A DNA stretch of 6,247 bases from Candidatus Wolfebacteria bacterium (GCA_026394835.1 JAPLZW010000018.1:1-6247); one strand, 5' to 3'; positions 1 to 6,247 are shown, counted from the first letter of the stretch. Numbers and translations are program-made. Notes: generated by a model from the sequence alone, not told the origin.

Positions 1-797
1 CGTGCCGGCGCTTGGCCAACCAATCCATTTTATCCATTTGTAAAAGCCCGAGAAAAGCCGAGAGGTCGGTGGAACGGAGATTGAATCCCGGATGGAAGAA
101 AACAAAAGGCGCGTGAAAATCATCTATCTTGTATTTTTCGAGCATCGCGGCCTTAGTTTCTTTATCTATGTCATTCGCCCAGCCATGGCTACGGAGCATA
201 ACCAGTAAGTCGTAAAAATCTTTTCTGTTTGTGGAAATAAGGCCTCCCTCAATAGTAGAAATTTGATGGCCGAAATAAAGGCCGAAACTCGCCATATCCC
301 CAAAAGTGCCGACTTTCTGCCCCTTATAGCTGGAACCTTCGGCAGCACAGGCATCTTCAAGTAAAATAAACCCGTATTTTTCTTTCAGAGCCATTATTTT
401 CTCCATTTTGTGGGGAACGCCCAAAACCTGGACCATTATAACCGTACCGGGATTTTCTTTTTCCAAAATTTTTTCCAGATGATTCAAATCCAAACCGAAA
501 GTGTCAGGGTCGGCTTCGCACATTATGGGTTCAAAACCGAACTGAATCGCCGGAGCGACTGTCGTCACCCAGCCCTCCCGACAAAAGCAAAACGTAATAC
601 ATCAAAAGATTGGCGGAAGAGCCGGAATTGACGAAAACAGAATAAGGCCGGCCCAGCCAGTCGTTCCATTTTTTTTCAAAAACCGGGGTTAAGGGGCCCT
701 TAGTCAGACGGGGGTTGCTCCTAAGCCAGTCAATAAGCTTCTCAATATCATTTTTGTCTATTGTATCTTCCGCTAAATGATACTTTATTGCTTCCAT
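1..797 (-). CDS. ColD/RfbH-like sugar 3-dehydratase (DegT/DnrJ/EryC1 fold), partial and frame-broken
   Basis: PLP/PMP-dependent enzyme of the DegT/DnrJ/EryC1 family; the 3' end lies beyond base 1. The N-terminal part (797 down to about 580) holds a TKGPLTPVFE segment and the phosphate-binding NSGSSANLLM motif. The rest reads in a different frame from about 571 to 1 and holds WVTTVAPAIQFGFEP, the cofactor-binding LLEDACAAEG (Asp codon 353-355), FGHQISTIEGG, LRSHGW and HPGFNLRSTDLSAFLGLLQMDK. In FGHQI the His (codon 266-268) falls where aminotransferases carry the PLP lysine; His there marks ColD and RfbH/E1, which deoxygenate C3. The Cys pattern of the RfbH/E1 iron-sulfur cluster is not visible, so ColD is the closer model. 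About a dozen residues between the two frames are missing, so the gene is broken as written; a gene caller may split it into 531-797 and 1-523. The start overlaps the transketolase stop by 13 bases. The family is clear; the substrate is inferred. Confidence 0.85.
564..580 (-). other. Frame-breaking internal deletion in the dehydratase gene
   Basis: Upstream of this point the gene reads LLLSGG in the frame of the start at 797, and that frame stops at a TGA at 531-533. Downstream, homology resumes one frame away with WVTTVAP (Trp codon 569-571). Family members normally have a short stretch here ending in a strand of the type VIVPAxSW before WVTT, and it is absent. A simple one-base slip would not restore it, so a segment of roughly 35-45 bases that is not a multiple of three seems to be lost. 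A GGCTG word at the joint could be the microhomology left by the event. Confidence 0.65.
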
Positions 798-1762
798 AAG
801 CTTATCTCTTTAATGATGCCTTCTTCGTCCAAACCGTTCAATCTGTGAAGATATTTCCGTCCGCCGAGATCAAAGACATATTTATCTTTAAAACCCATTC
901 TTTTCACCTTAGCGCAGTGTCCACGGTCGGCGAGAACATTCAGGATCAAACCGTCCAATCCTCCATTGCCGATAAATCCTTCCTCTATGGTTATCAAGCA
1001 ATCGTATTTTTTCAGGGTTTCAGAAAGCGCGTCTTCATCCAGGGGCTTAAGCATAAAAACATCAATAAGCCCGACATCGCCCTCGGCCTTCGCGGCCGCA
1101 AGAGCGGTCTGAGTCATATAGCCCGTGGAGACCAAAGCTATTTTTTCTCCTTTTATCAATTCATGGAAGCCTTTTTTCAAATCCACTTCATCAGGATTTT
1201 CGTATATCTCCGGCAAGGGCTTACTGTCAAAACGCAGGTATTTCGGCGATTTATTTTCAATGGAAAAATCTATAAATTTTTCGACCAGCCGCCAGTCGCT
1301 CGGCGAGAAAACCGCCATATTGGGCAAAAGCCTCATGATAGCCAAATCTTCCAAGCCGTGATGGGTCGGACCCGCCACATCATAACTCAAACCGGCTCCC
1401 ACTCCTATTAAATTAACGTTAACCGGCCTTATCTGCGAAGAAATCGCCAAGTGCAATCTCACCTGCTCGTAATCCCTCATGGTTATGAAAGGAGTGATTG
1501 CATAAGCGTAAACGTCAAATCCTTCCAGCGCCAAGCCAGCCGAGATATTAATCATATTTTGCTCGGCAATGCCGACATTAATAAACCTATCCGCATACTC
1601 CTCTCTCAATCTATCAAGGGCCGGCGACCCGAAATCAGCGGACAAGAAAAAGATCCTTTTGTTTTTTTTCATCCGCTCGCACAAGCCGTTTATAAAAACA
1701 TCCCTCATAGCCTTAGCCGCTCCGCCTAAAGAAGTTTTCGCGTCCTGGTTCAGATCTAGCAT
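785..1762 (-). CDS. Transketolase-like enzyme, C-terminal subunit (pyrimidine-binding and C-terminal domains)
   Basis: Second half of a split transketolase, 325 residues, the usual length for such subunits. The pyrimidine-binding domain has SADFGSP (41-46) and INVGIAEQN (61-69), whose Glu67 is the conserved residue that activates the aminopyrimidine of thiamine diphosphate. GPTHHGLEDLAIMRLLPN (131-148) follows, with His134 matching the active-site His of transketolase. A C-terminal domain starts at about residue 200 (KIALVSTGYMTQTAL). The residue four before His134 is Ala130, where E. coli transketolase has Asp469, which helps recognise the acceptor sugar. The start ATG overlaps the stop of the N-terminal subunit in ATGCTAG, so the two are probably translationally coupled and made in equal amounts; no strong ribosome site lies close by. 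The location among nucleotide-sugar genes argues against a housekeeping pentose-phosphate role. The family is certain; the reaction is unknown. Confidence 0.93.
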   Translation of the reverse strand: MLDLNQDAKTSLGGAAKAMRDVFINGLCERMKKNKRIFFLSADFGSPALDRLREEYADRFINVGIAEQNMINISAGLALEGFDVYAYAITPFITMRDYEQVRLHLAISSQIRPVNVNLIGVGAGLSYDVAGPTHHGLEDLAIMRLLPNMAVFSPSDWRLVEKFIDFSIENKSPKYLRFDSKPLPEIYENPDEVDLKKGFHELIKGEKIALVSTGYMTQTALAAAKAEGDVGLIDVFMLKPLDEDALSETLKKYDCLITIEEGFIGNGGLDGLILNVLADRGHCAKVKRMGFKDKYVFDLGGRKYLHRLNGLDEEGIIKEISLWKQ

Positions 1763-2568
1763 AAATTTTGCAAAGCGCTTAGAACTTCTTCCTCTTTAAG
1801 ATTTTTAATGTGGCTCATCGGGTCCAGTTCCAGCTGGGGAACACCCTTGCCCTTAATGGTATCGGCAATAAGAACTTTGGGTTTTTGATCTTCCTTCTTG
1901 AATTCTTCAAGCGCTATTTTTACCGCTTCAACATCGTGGCCATCCACGCGCTTAACCCGCCAATTAAAAACTTTGAATTTCTCCTCCACAGGCTCCAAAT
2001 CCAATATCTCTTTGCAATCCCCCATCATAGCCCGCTTATTGTTATCAACAATAAGATTCAAATTCCCAAGTTTGTGATGGCCGGCGAACATTATGGCTTC
2101 CCAAACCGCGCCCTCGTAAAGCTCGCCGTCGCTTATAAGAACAAAAACTTTCGCGTCTGATTCTTTTCTTTTGAGGGCAATGGCCACGCCGCAGGCCACA
2201 CCCAAACCATGGCCCAAGGCTCCGTTTATGGTCTCGTAGCCGGGAATTCTGGTATCGGGAATATCAGCCAGGAAAGAACCCGGCTGGGACATCCGATCCA
2301 GCTCGGCTTTATCGAAAAAACCCAGATCAGCCAGGATGGGATAAAAAGAGATGGAACCATGCCCCTTACTGATAATAAACCTGTCTCTGTTCTCGTCACG
2401 GGGGTCTTTGGGATTGAATTTAAGGATGTCTCCGTAATACAAGGCAACCAAGATTTCTACCACGGACAAAGAAGACGCCAGGCGGAAACCGGCTGAAGCG
2501 CGATAAAGATTCAGGGTTGCCTTCCTGATCTCCAGGGATTTTTCTTTTAGGGATTTAGAATTTTCCAT
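1756..2568 (-). CDS. Transketolase-like enzyme, N-terminal subunit (thiamine diphosphate-binding domain)
   Basis: First half of the split thiamine-diphosphate enzyme, 270 residues from the ATG at 2568. Seen in order: an N-terminal helix region, SLSVVEILVALYYGDIL (33-49), SKGHGS (68-73), the NGALGHGLGVACG loop (115-127), the cofactor/Mg motif SDGE (146-149) ending in DNN (175-177), and IKGKGVP (238-244). Two His residues that touch the donor in classical transketolase look absent: GHPG near the N-terminus is GFRL (27-30), and the GHPD-type loop is ADIPD (101-105). An in-frame ATG at 2589 would add seven residues. The start at 2568 is preferred because it gives the usual MENSKSLKEKSLEIRK opening and overlaps the upstream stop by only 14 bases, though neither start has a strong ribosome site. 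It forms one enzyme with the next gene. The altered active site suggests a substrate other than xylulose 5-phosphate. Confidence 0.92.
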   Translation of the reverse strand: MENSKSLKEKSLEIRKATLNLYRASAGFRLASSLSVVEILVALYYGDILKFNPKDPRDENRDRFIISKGHGSISFYPILADLGFFDKAELDRMSQPGSFLADIPDTRIPGYETINGALGHGLGVACGVAIALKRKESDAKVFVLISDGELYEGAVWEAIMFAGHHKLGNLNLIVDNNKRAMMGDCKEILDLEPVEEKFKVFNWRVKRVDGHDVEAVKIALEEFKKEDQKPKVLIADTIKGKGVPQLELDPMSHIKNLKEEEVLSALQNLC

Positions 2569-3490
2569 AATTAGCAGTGAACCAATCATAGGTCTTCTGA
2601 AGACCCTGTTCCAGATCGGTTTTGTGAGCCCAACCTATGGAATGCAGGCGCTCGGTATCCAACAGTTTTTTCATGGCGCCGTCGGGCTTTGTCGTATCCC
2701 ATTTTATTTCGCCCTCAAAACCGATAAGCGCCTTCATCTTATTGGCCAGATCTTTTATTGTCAAATCAAGGCCGGCGCCGATATTCAGAAAATCGAATTC
2801 AGTCGGTTGATTCATAATGAAAACGCAGGCGTCGGCCAGGTCGTCGATAAAAATAAATTCCCTTTTCGGTTCCCCGCTCCCCCAAAGAACAAGCTCCGGC
2901 AGATTCTGGGTTTTGGCTTCGTAAAATTTTCTCATGAGGCTCGAAAGGACATGCGATGATTCCGGGTCAAAACGGTCGCCCGGACCGTAAGGCGTGGCCG
3001 GGATCGCCGAGATGAAATCCGTCCCGAACTGCTTGTTATAAGCCCGGCACATCATAATTCCCGCCGCTTTGGCAGTTGCGTAAGGCGCGCTCGTGCTTTC
3101 CATTTTGCCGGTCAAAAAATATTCTTCCTTGATGGGCTGAGGAGATTCCTTAGGATAGACGCATGAAGCTCCGAAAAAAAGCAGTTTCCTGACCCCATTC
3201 AGATAAGCGTTATGAATAATGTTGTTTTGGATAATTAAGTTTTCGTAGATAAAATCCGCCGGATACTCGATATTGGCTTTAATGCTTCCCGACTTTGATG
3301 CCGCCATAAAAACGTATTCCGGTTTTTCGTTTTGGAAAAAATCAGCCACCTGTTTTTGGTCGAATAAATTTAATTCGGAATCAGTTTTTAAAAGCAGGTT
3401 TTTGAATCCTGATTCCCCCAACTTGTTTACCAAGGCGGAACCCAAAAGGCCTTCGTGCCCCGCTATATATATTTTTGATGTTTTTTCCAT
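2555..3490 (-). CDS. GDP-L-fucose synthase-like / ColC-like NAD(P)-dependent epimerase-reductase
   Basis: Extended short-chain dehydrogenase of 311 residues, full length for GDP-L-fucose synthase (Fcl/WcaG). These enzymes, and the related ColC of colitose synthesis, epimerise and reduce a GDP-4-keto-6-deoxy sugar in the cytoplasm. Visible are the nucleotide-binding GHEGLLGSAL (11-20), FFGASCVYP (105-113), YxxxK with Tyr137 and Lys141, YGPGDRFDPESSHVL (168-182) and FIFIDDLADAC in the C-terminal half. Alignment to the E. coli enzyme runs at a constant offset of one: Cys110 and His180 match the epimerisation pair Cys109/His179, but position 108 is Ala where the catalytic Ser107 is expected. The gene starts 3 bases after the methyltransferase stop and overlaps the transketolase start. 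Next to a ColD-like 3-dehydratase, a ColC-type role or reduction of a branched sugar is as likely as fucose synthesis. No GDP-mannose 4,6-dehydratase lies in the window. Confidence 0.88.
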   Translation of the reverse strand: MEKTSKIYIAGHEGLLGSALVNKLGESGFKNLLLKTDSELNLFDQKQVADFFQNEKPEYVFMAASKSGSIKANIEYPADFIYENLIIQNNIIHNAYLNGVRKLLFFGASCVYPKESPQPIKEEYFLTGKMESTSAPYATAKAAGIMMCRAYNKQFGTDFISAIPATPYGPGDRFDPESSHVLSSLMRKFYEAKTQNLPELVLWGSGEPKREFIFIDDLADACVFIMNQPTEFDFLNIGAGLDLTIKDLANKMKALIGFEGEIKWDTTKPDGAMKKLLDTERLHSIGWAHKTDLEQGLQKTYDWFTANYGKF

Positions 3491-3493
3491 AAT

Positions 3494-4240
3494 TTAAATC
3501 AATTTTTTTGAAAAACAGCCACCAAGCTTACCCCCCCAGGGAAAAGACAAACTATTGATAAGTATTGCTTCCAAATAAAGGATGCGCTTGAATATCCCGT
3601 TAATTAACGCCGGCGGAGTCCCGTTATAGGATTTCTTTTCTTTATTTGGAAAAATACTTGCCAAAATAAGAGAAAAAATGACAATGGCCACTTTTGCCGG
3701 GAAAAGAAAAAAATTGTAATAACTGATCTTTCTTGCCGAAAATTTGTCTTTAAAAAGACCCAATAATTCTTTCCGGCCATATTTCCTGAAATGCTCCGTC
3801 AAGACATCCATCTGCGACCAGAGAAATTGATGGGCCGGAACGGTTACCAAGACATGACCCCCGCGCTTCAGATGGTCATAAATCCACGAAACGGCTTGCC
3901 TGTCGTCTTCAATATGCTCGAGAACATCCGTTATTATTACCAGGTCGAATTTTCTGTCTATTTTATCGGGCGACTTCCACCTTATGAACGTGATTGAATC
4001 TCCGAATCTTTTTTTTAAATACTCCGTAGCTCCCTCATCCATCTCCAGGGCGACAACTTCTCCGTATTTCAAAGCCATAGGAATATTCCCGCCAAAACCG
4101 GAACCCGCATCGGCAATCACGATTTTTTGATTGGACAACAAGTATTTACACAGAAGTTTTTCCAAAATTTTTCTTCGGCCCAAATACCACCAATTATTGA
4201 ATTGGTTTTCTTCCATCAACTTATACTCGCTTGACTTCAT
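3494..4240 (-). CDS. Class I SAM-dependent methyltransferase with C-terminal hydrophobic segment (glycan locus type)
   Basis: Methyltransferase of 248 residues. It opens with EYKLMEENQFNNWWYLGRR (5-23), a variant of the E-x(n)-HWWxxGRR head common in methyltransferases of polysaccharide loci. The SAM-binding loop DAGSGFGGN is at 44-52, the acidic residue after the second strand at Glu66, and ITDVLEHI (103-110) is the usual post-core motif. VPAHQFLWSQMD (134-145) and a tail with GTPPALINGIFKRILYLEA (207-225) are also typical. A hydrophobic stretch at 176-197 may attach it to the membrane. The start at 4240 is chosen because it retains the whole EYxLME head; it lies 15 bases after the glycosyltransferase stop. 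Its target is probably a sugar hydroxyl or a lipid-linked glycan, which the sequence cannot settle. A run of seven G (sense strand) lies near its 3' end. The fold is certain; the acceptor is unknown. Confidence 0.88.
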   Translation of the reverse strand: MKSSEYKLMEENQFNNWWYLGRRKILEKLLCKYLLSNQKIVIADAGSGFGGNIPMALKYGEVVALEMDEGATEYLKKRFGDSITFIRWKSPDKIDRKFDLVIITDVLEHIEDDRQAVSWIYDHLKRGGHVLVTVPAHQFLWSQMDVLTEHFRKYGRKELLGLFKDKFSARKISYYNFFLFPAKVAIVIFSLILASIFPNKEKKSYNGTPPALINGIFKRILYLEAILINSLSFPWGGKLGGCFSKKLI

Positions 4241-4255
4241 AAAAGATTTCTGTTC

Positions 4256-4918
4256 CTAAAATAGGAATTCCCTAAAAATTAATTTTAGCATAAGCAATCC
4301 CCCGCGAATTTTGCCTATTAAACCCGGCCATGCCCGGCTATCATCGGATTTATTTATTCTTGCCGGTTCATCACCCGGAATCTCGCTTACTTTAATCTTT
4401 TTTTTGGCGGCCCGGATGGATAAAAGCACCTCAAAAATATCGTCTTTGTTCCGGTCCAATTCCAAGCTTTTCAACAAATCTTTCCGCCAGGCGCGATACA
4501 TTCCCAGAGCATCGGTATAATGGCCGCCGAACAAGATATTTATAAGACCGGTTAAAAAACGATTGGCCAGATAAGAAGGGATATCGTCGTCTTCGTGTTT
4601 GGCTCCGGGAGCGTAACGGGAAGCTATTACCATGTCATAATTCCCTTCTTCCATTTTTTGGATAAGCAGGGGAATAACTTCGGGAACGGAATTATTATCG
4701 GGGCTGAACGGAATTACGACATCGCCCTTAGCGGCCATAAACCCCTCCCACCAGGCGATAAGAAGCCCCGGCTTTGATTGGGTAATAAACGGATAGCCGT
4801 TTTCTTCCAGGTACTCCCTTGTCCCGTCGGTGGAATTGCCGTCAACAATCAATATCTCATGAACCCATTCTTTCTTTATCCGGGGCATTATTGCCCGCAA
4901 CCCGTCGATTTCATTCAT
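4256..4918 (-). CDS. Family 2 glycosyltransferase, N-terminus not resolved
   Basis: GT-A fold glycosyltransferase resembling the dolichyl/undecaprenyl-phosphate sugar transferase branch of family 2. From the ATG at 4918 it has 220 residues: ILIVDGNSTDGT (22-33, nucleotide-binding), IPFSPDNNSVPEVIP (69-83, in the place of the usual DxD region), VIASRYAPGAKHEDDD (97-112), GGHYTDALGMYRA (131-143) and KVSEIPGDEPARI (176-188). This ATG is the Met inside the conserved first-strand motif PVMNE and cannot be the native start. The same frame continues upstream as KVTLFIPV and stops at a TAA at 4961-4963 with no ATG, GTG or TTG in between, so the true start is a rare codon (ATC at 4952-4954 is one option) or the 5' end is damaged. 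It is the first gene of the leftward operon. It probably acts on the cytoplasmic membrane face, moving a sugar to a lipid carrier or growing glycan. Donor and acceptor are unknown. Confidence 0.85.
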   Translation of the reverse strand: MNEIDGLRAIMPRIKKEWVHEILIVDGNSTDGTREYLEENGYPFITQSKPGLLIAWWEGFMAAKGDVVIPFSPDNNSVPEVIPLLIQKMEEGNYDMVIASRYAPGAKHEDDDIPSYLANRFLTGLINILFGGHYTDALGMYRAWRKDLLKSLELDRNKDDIFEVLLSIRAAKKKIKVSEIPGDEPARINKSDDSRAWPGLIGKIRGGLLMLKLIFREFLF

Positions 4919-4969
4919 GACCGGAATAAATAATGTGACTTTCGTAGTTTTGATGCTTAATTAACGCGG

Positions 4970-4998
4970 TTAATTTGAATAAACAACGATTTTATAAT
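4970..4998 (+). promoter_or_regulatory. Possible divergent promoter for the membrane glycosyltransferase gene
   Basis: TATAAT at 4993-4998 is a perfect -10 box on the plus strand. The -35 candidate TTAATT (4970-4975) is poor but at the optimal 17-base spacing. A start near 5005 would leave only about six bases before the ATG at 5011, giving an almost leaderless message, which agrees with the lack of a ribosome site there. It interleaves with the leftward promoter, so the two could compete. AT-rich DNA yields TATAAT by chance, hence low confidence. Confidence 0.35.
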
Positions 4999-5004
4999 AG
5001 CATA

Positions 5005-5032
5005 ATTATAATGAATATTTCATGGTTATCAA
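5005..5032 (-). promoter_or_regulatory. Sigma-70-type promoter of the leftward glycan operon
   Basis: Read on the minus strand, TTGATA (5027-5032, five of six bases of the -35 consensus) is followed after 16 bases by a perfect TATAAT (5005-5010). Transcription would start near 4998, about 80 bases ahead of the ATG at 4918. It is the only good promoter found upstream of the operon, and the later genes are too tightly spaced to need their own. The match is by eye only. Confidence 0.6.
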
Positions 5033-6247
5033 GAAATCGGGGTTATTGCATTAAAATAGCATTTGGCCTGTTTATCGTTCTATACGCATCCTTGTTTTTA
5101 ATCAAACGTATAATTTTGTCGGTTTTTTCTCCAACTCTCCCTTCTGGTATTTTTTTTACCACGCAATACAATTTATTATTTTTGCGTTTCTTTTCGTAAA
5201 AATCCTCAAAAAAATAATTCCGGAGAACAAACTGCTTATTTACGGGTCTCTCATCGCGCTTACTCTCCTGCCGGCTTTCACCATCTCCTGGTTCCGGCTC
5301 CAGCTGCCGGAAAGAAATCTTATTTTCCTCTTTGCGTGTTTTTTACTCTCCTATTGGGCATTTATTGAAAAATCCAAAATACGATATTTCTGGCTGTCGC
5401 TTTTATCCGCCAATCTCGCCATTTATTACAAAGAAATCGGCTTCACGGCTGTCGGAGCGTTTTCTTTCTTTTATCTTATTCTCTCGAGAAAAAGCAGCGA
5501 TAAAAAAGTTAAAATCTTAAATATCCTTCTGATAGCGAGTTCCGCTCTCTACCTCATCCTATATTACGCAATCATTTATTCTCACAAATCTCTCCTGATC
5601 CTGAAAGGAGGTTCTCACAGCATTTCGGCTATCGCGAAAATTTTTGTAAATTACGCTTTATTTTCCGACCCTGTTTTAATGCTGGTTCTGATTCCGTTTG
5701 TTTTATACAGAACCTTTCTGATAGTTTCAAAAAAAGAAGAGGCCATTCCCTTGTTCGATTCAATGCTCTGGGGAGCGACAGCGTACGCCGCCGCCCTCAT
5801 AGCTTTAAATATGTACGGAACGTACTACCTTCTGCCCGCCTACGCCTTCGCAATCCCGGCCATTATTTACTTCTTTAAAAGGGGGGGATTCAGCGGTTAT
5901 TTTTGGAAAATAATTTTTGCCTTAACCGCCTTCATTATGATATTCAATGCCCTGCCGGCCGGATTATACTACCTTACTTATAACAAATACCTGCCGATAA
6001 ATTTCAATAACACTCTTGATTTTCTGATCAAGGATATGAAGGAAAGATATCCCGGCGGAAAACCAACAGTATTTTTGGACGGCAGCGACCTCATCGGAGG
6101 ACGAGGCACCTATTTTATATTTTCGGAATTCATGAACTATAAGGGTTTTGACTATTCCAAATTTGATATGAAATCAAATACCTATACGGAGCATCCCGAA
6201 CCGCTACTCTCAAAAATAATACCCAAAATGACGGTTTTTGAATCCGA
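5011..6247 (+). CDS. Polytopic membrane protein, probable GT-C glycosyltransferase, frame-broken near its start and cut by the window edge
   Basis: A long frame is open from 5055 to the last base. It has about ten hydrophobic segments, among them YHAIQFIIFAFLFVKIL, NLIFLFACFLLSYWAFI, ILNILLIASSALYLILYY and YYLLPAYAFAIPAIIYFF, then a soluble C-terminal domain from about 5995 (NNTLDFLIKDMKERYPG). The SPFWYFFYHAIQF segment, the charged KEIGF turn after a membrane helix, and the tail domain resemble GT-C glycosyltransferases that use polyprenyl-phosphate sugars outside the membrane. This frame has no ATG, GTG or TTG before about 5680. The likely start, ATG at 5011, lies in the neighbouring frame and encodes a first membrane helix (IAFGLFIVLYASLFL), but that frame stops at 5197-5199. 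The acidic first outer loop expected to be catalytic is not recognisable. It is transcribed away from the operon and may ligate or decorate the glycan. The O-antigen polymerase or flippase classes are possible but fit less well. Confidence 0.6.
5055..5199 (+). other. Frame change in the membrane protein gene, with T runs
   Basis: The frame that begins at ATG 5011 must pass into the main frame between the main frame's last upstream stop (5052-5054) and its own stop (5197-5199). A one-base step back is needed. Two T runs lie in the interval: six T at 5123-5128 and eight T at 5150-5157, the latter read in the first frame as T-TTT-TTT, the form of a -1 slippery heptamer. The main frame already reads the plausible segment NSPFWYFFYH from about 5133, so the change more likely lies before that. 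Confidence 0.5.

Noticed and set aside
166..360. Minus-strand open frame of 64 codons
   Set aside because: Same strand as the dehydratase but in the wrong frame; the true frame across this region carries the EDACAAEG and FGHQISTIEGG motifs.
564..580. Programmed ribosomal frameshift in the dehydratase gene
   Set aside because: No slippery heptamer is present, and a shift would still leave the conserved strand missing, so deletion or assembly error explains it better.
845..1411. Plus-strand open frame of 188 codons
   Set aside because: It lies antisense to the well-supported transketolase C-terminal subunit, has no recognisable domain, and is a shadow of that gene's codon use.
2209..2496. Plus-strand open frame opposite the transketolase N-terminal subunit
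   Set aside because: Antisense shadow without a start context or domain; the minus-strand gene is clearly coding.
3600..4964. TTAATTAA palindromes at 3600-3607 and 4957-4964 as possible operator sites
   Set aside because: One is inside the methyltransferase coding sequence, and eight-base AT palindromes are expected by chance in this composition.

Overview
The window is a piece of a bacterial surface-glycan (O-antigen or exopolysaccharide type) biosynthesis locus. GC content is moderate, genes are packed tightly with short overlaps, and Shine-Dalgarno sites are weak or absent. This fits an uncultured environmental bacterium, possibly from a candidate phylum, but nothing here fixes the taxon.

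Layout: six minus-strand genes run leftward from a divergent promoter region at about 4919-5032. In order of transcription they are a family 2 glycosyltransferase (4256-4918, true start probably further upstream), a SAM-dependent methyltransferase (3494-4240), a GDP-L-fucose-synthase-like epimerase/reductase (2555-3490), the two halves of a split transketolase-like thiamine-diphosphate enzyme (1756-2568 and 785-1762), and a DegT-fold ColD/RfbH-like sugar 3-dehydratase (797 to beyond base 1). The last four are linked by overlaps of 7-14 bases or a gap of 3 bases, so this is one operon. On the plus strand, from about 5011 past the right edge, lies a polytopic membrane protein that looks like a GT-C glycosyltransferase.

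How they may work together: the 3-dehydratase has His where aminotransferases of the same fold have the PLP lysine, as in ColD and RfbH/E1, which remove the 3-hydroxyl of a nucleotide 4-keto-6-deoxy sugar. Beside it sit a GDP-fucose-synthase homologue and a transketolase pair lacking several residues used by classical transketolase on pentose phosphates. The simplest reading is a pathway to a 3,6-dideoxyhexose, perhaps carrying a two-carbon branch placed by the thiamine enzyme, which is then attached or methylated by the upstream glycosyltransferase and methyltransferase. The two-carbon branch is inference by analogy with yersiniose, not something the sequence proves.

Three genes have reading-frame problems. 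The dehydratase has lost a short segment and changed frame near 569-580. The membrane protein changes frame between 5055 and 5199. The glycosyltransferase has no ATG, GTG or TTG ahead of its first conserved strand. These may be assembly or sequencing errors or real decay. The four genes between them are intact. No RNA genes, mobile elements, CRISPR arrays or convincing terminators were seen.
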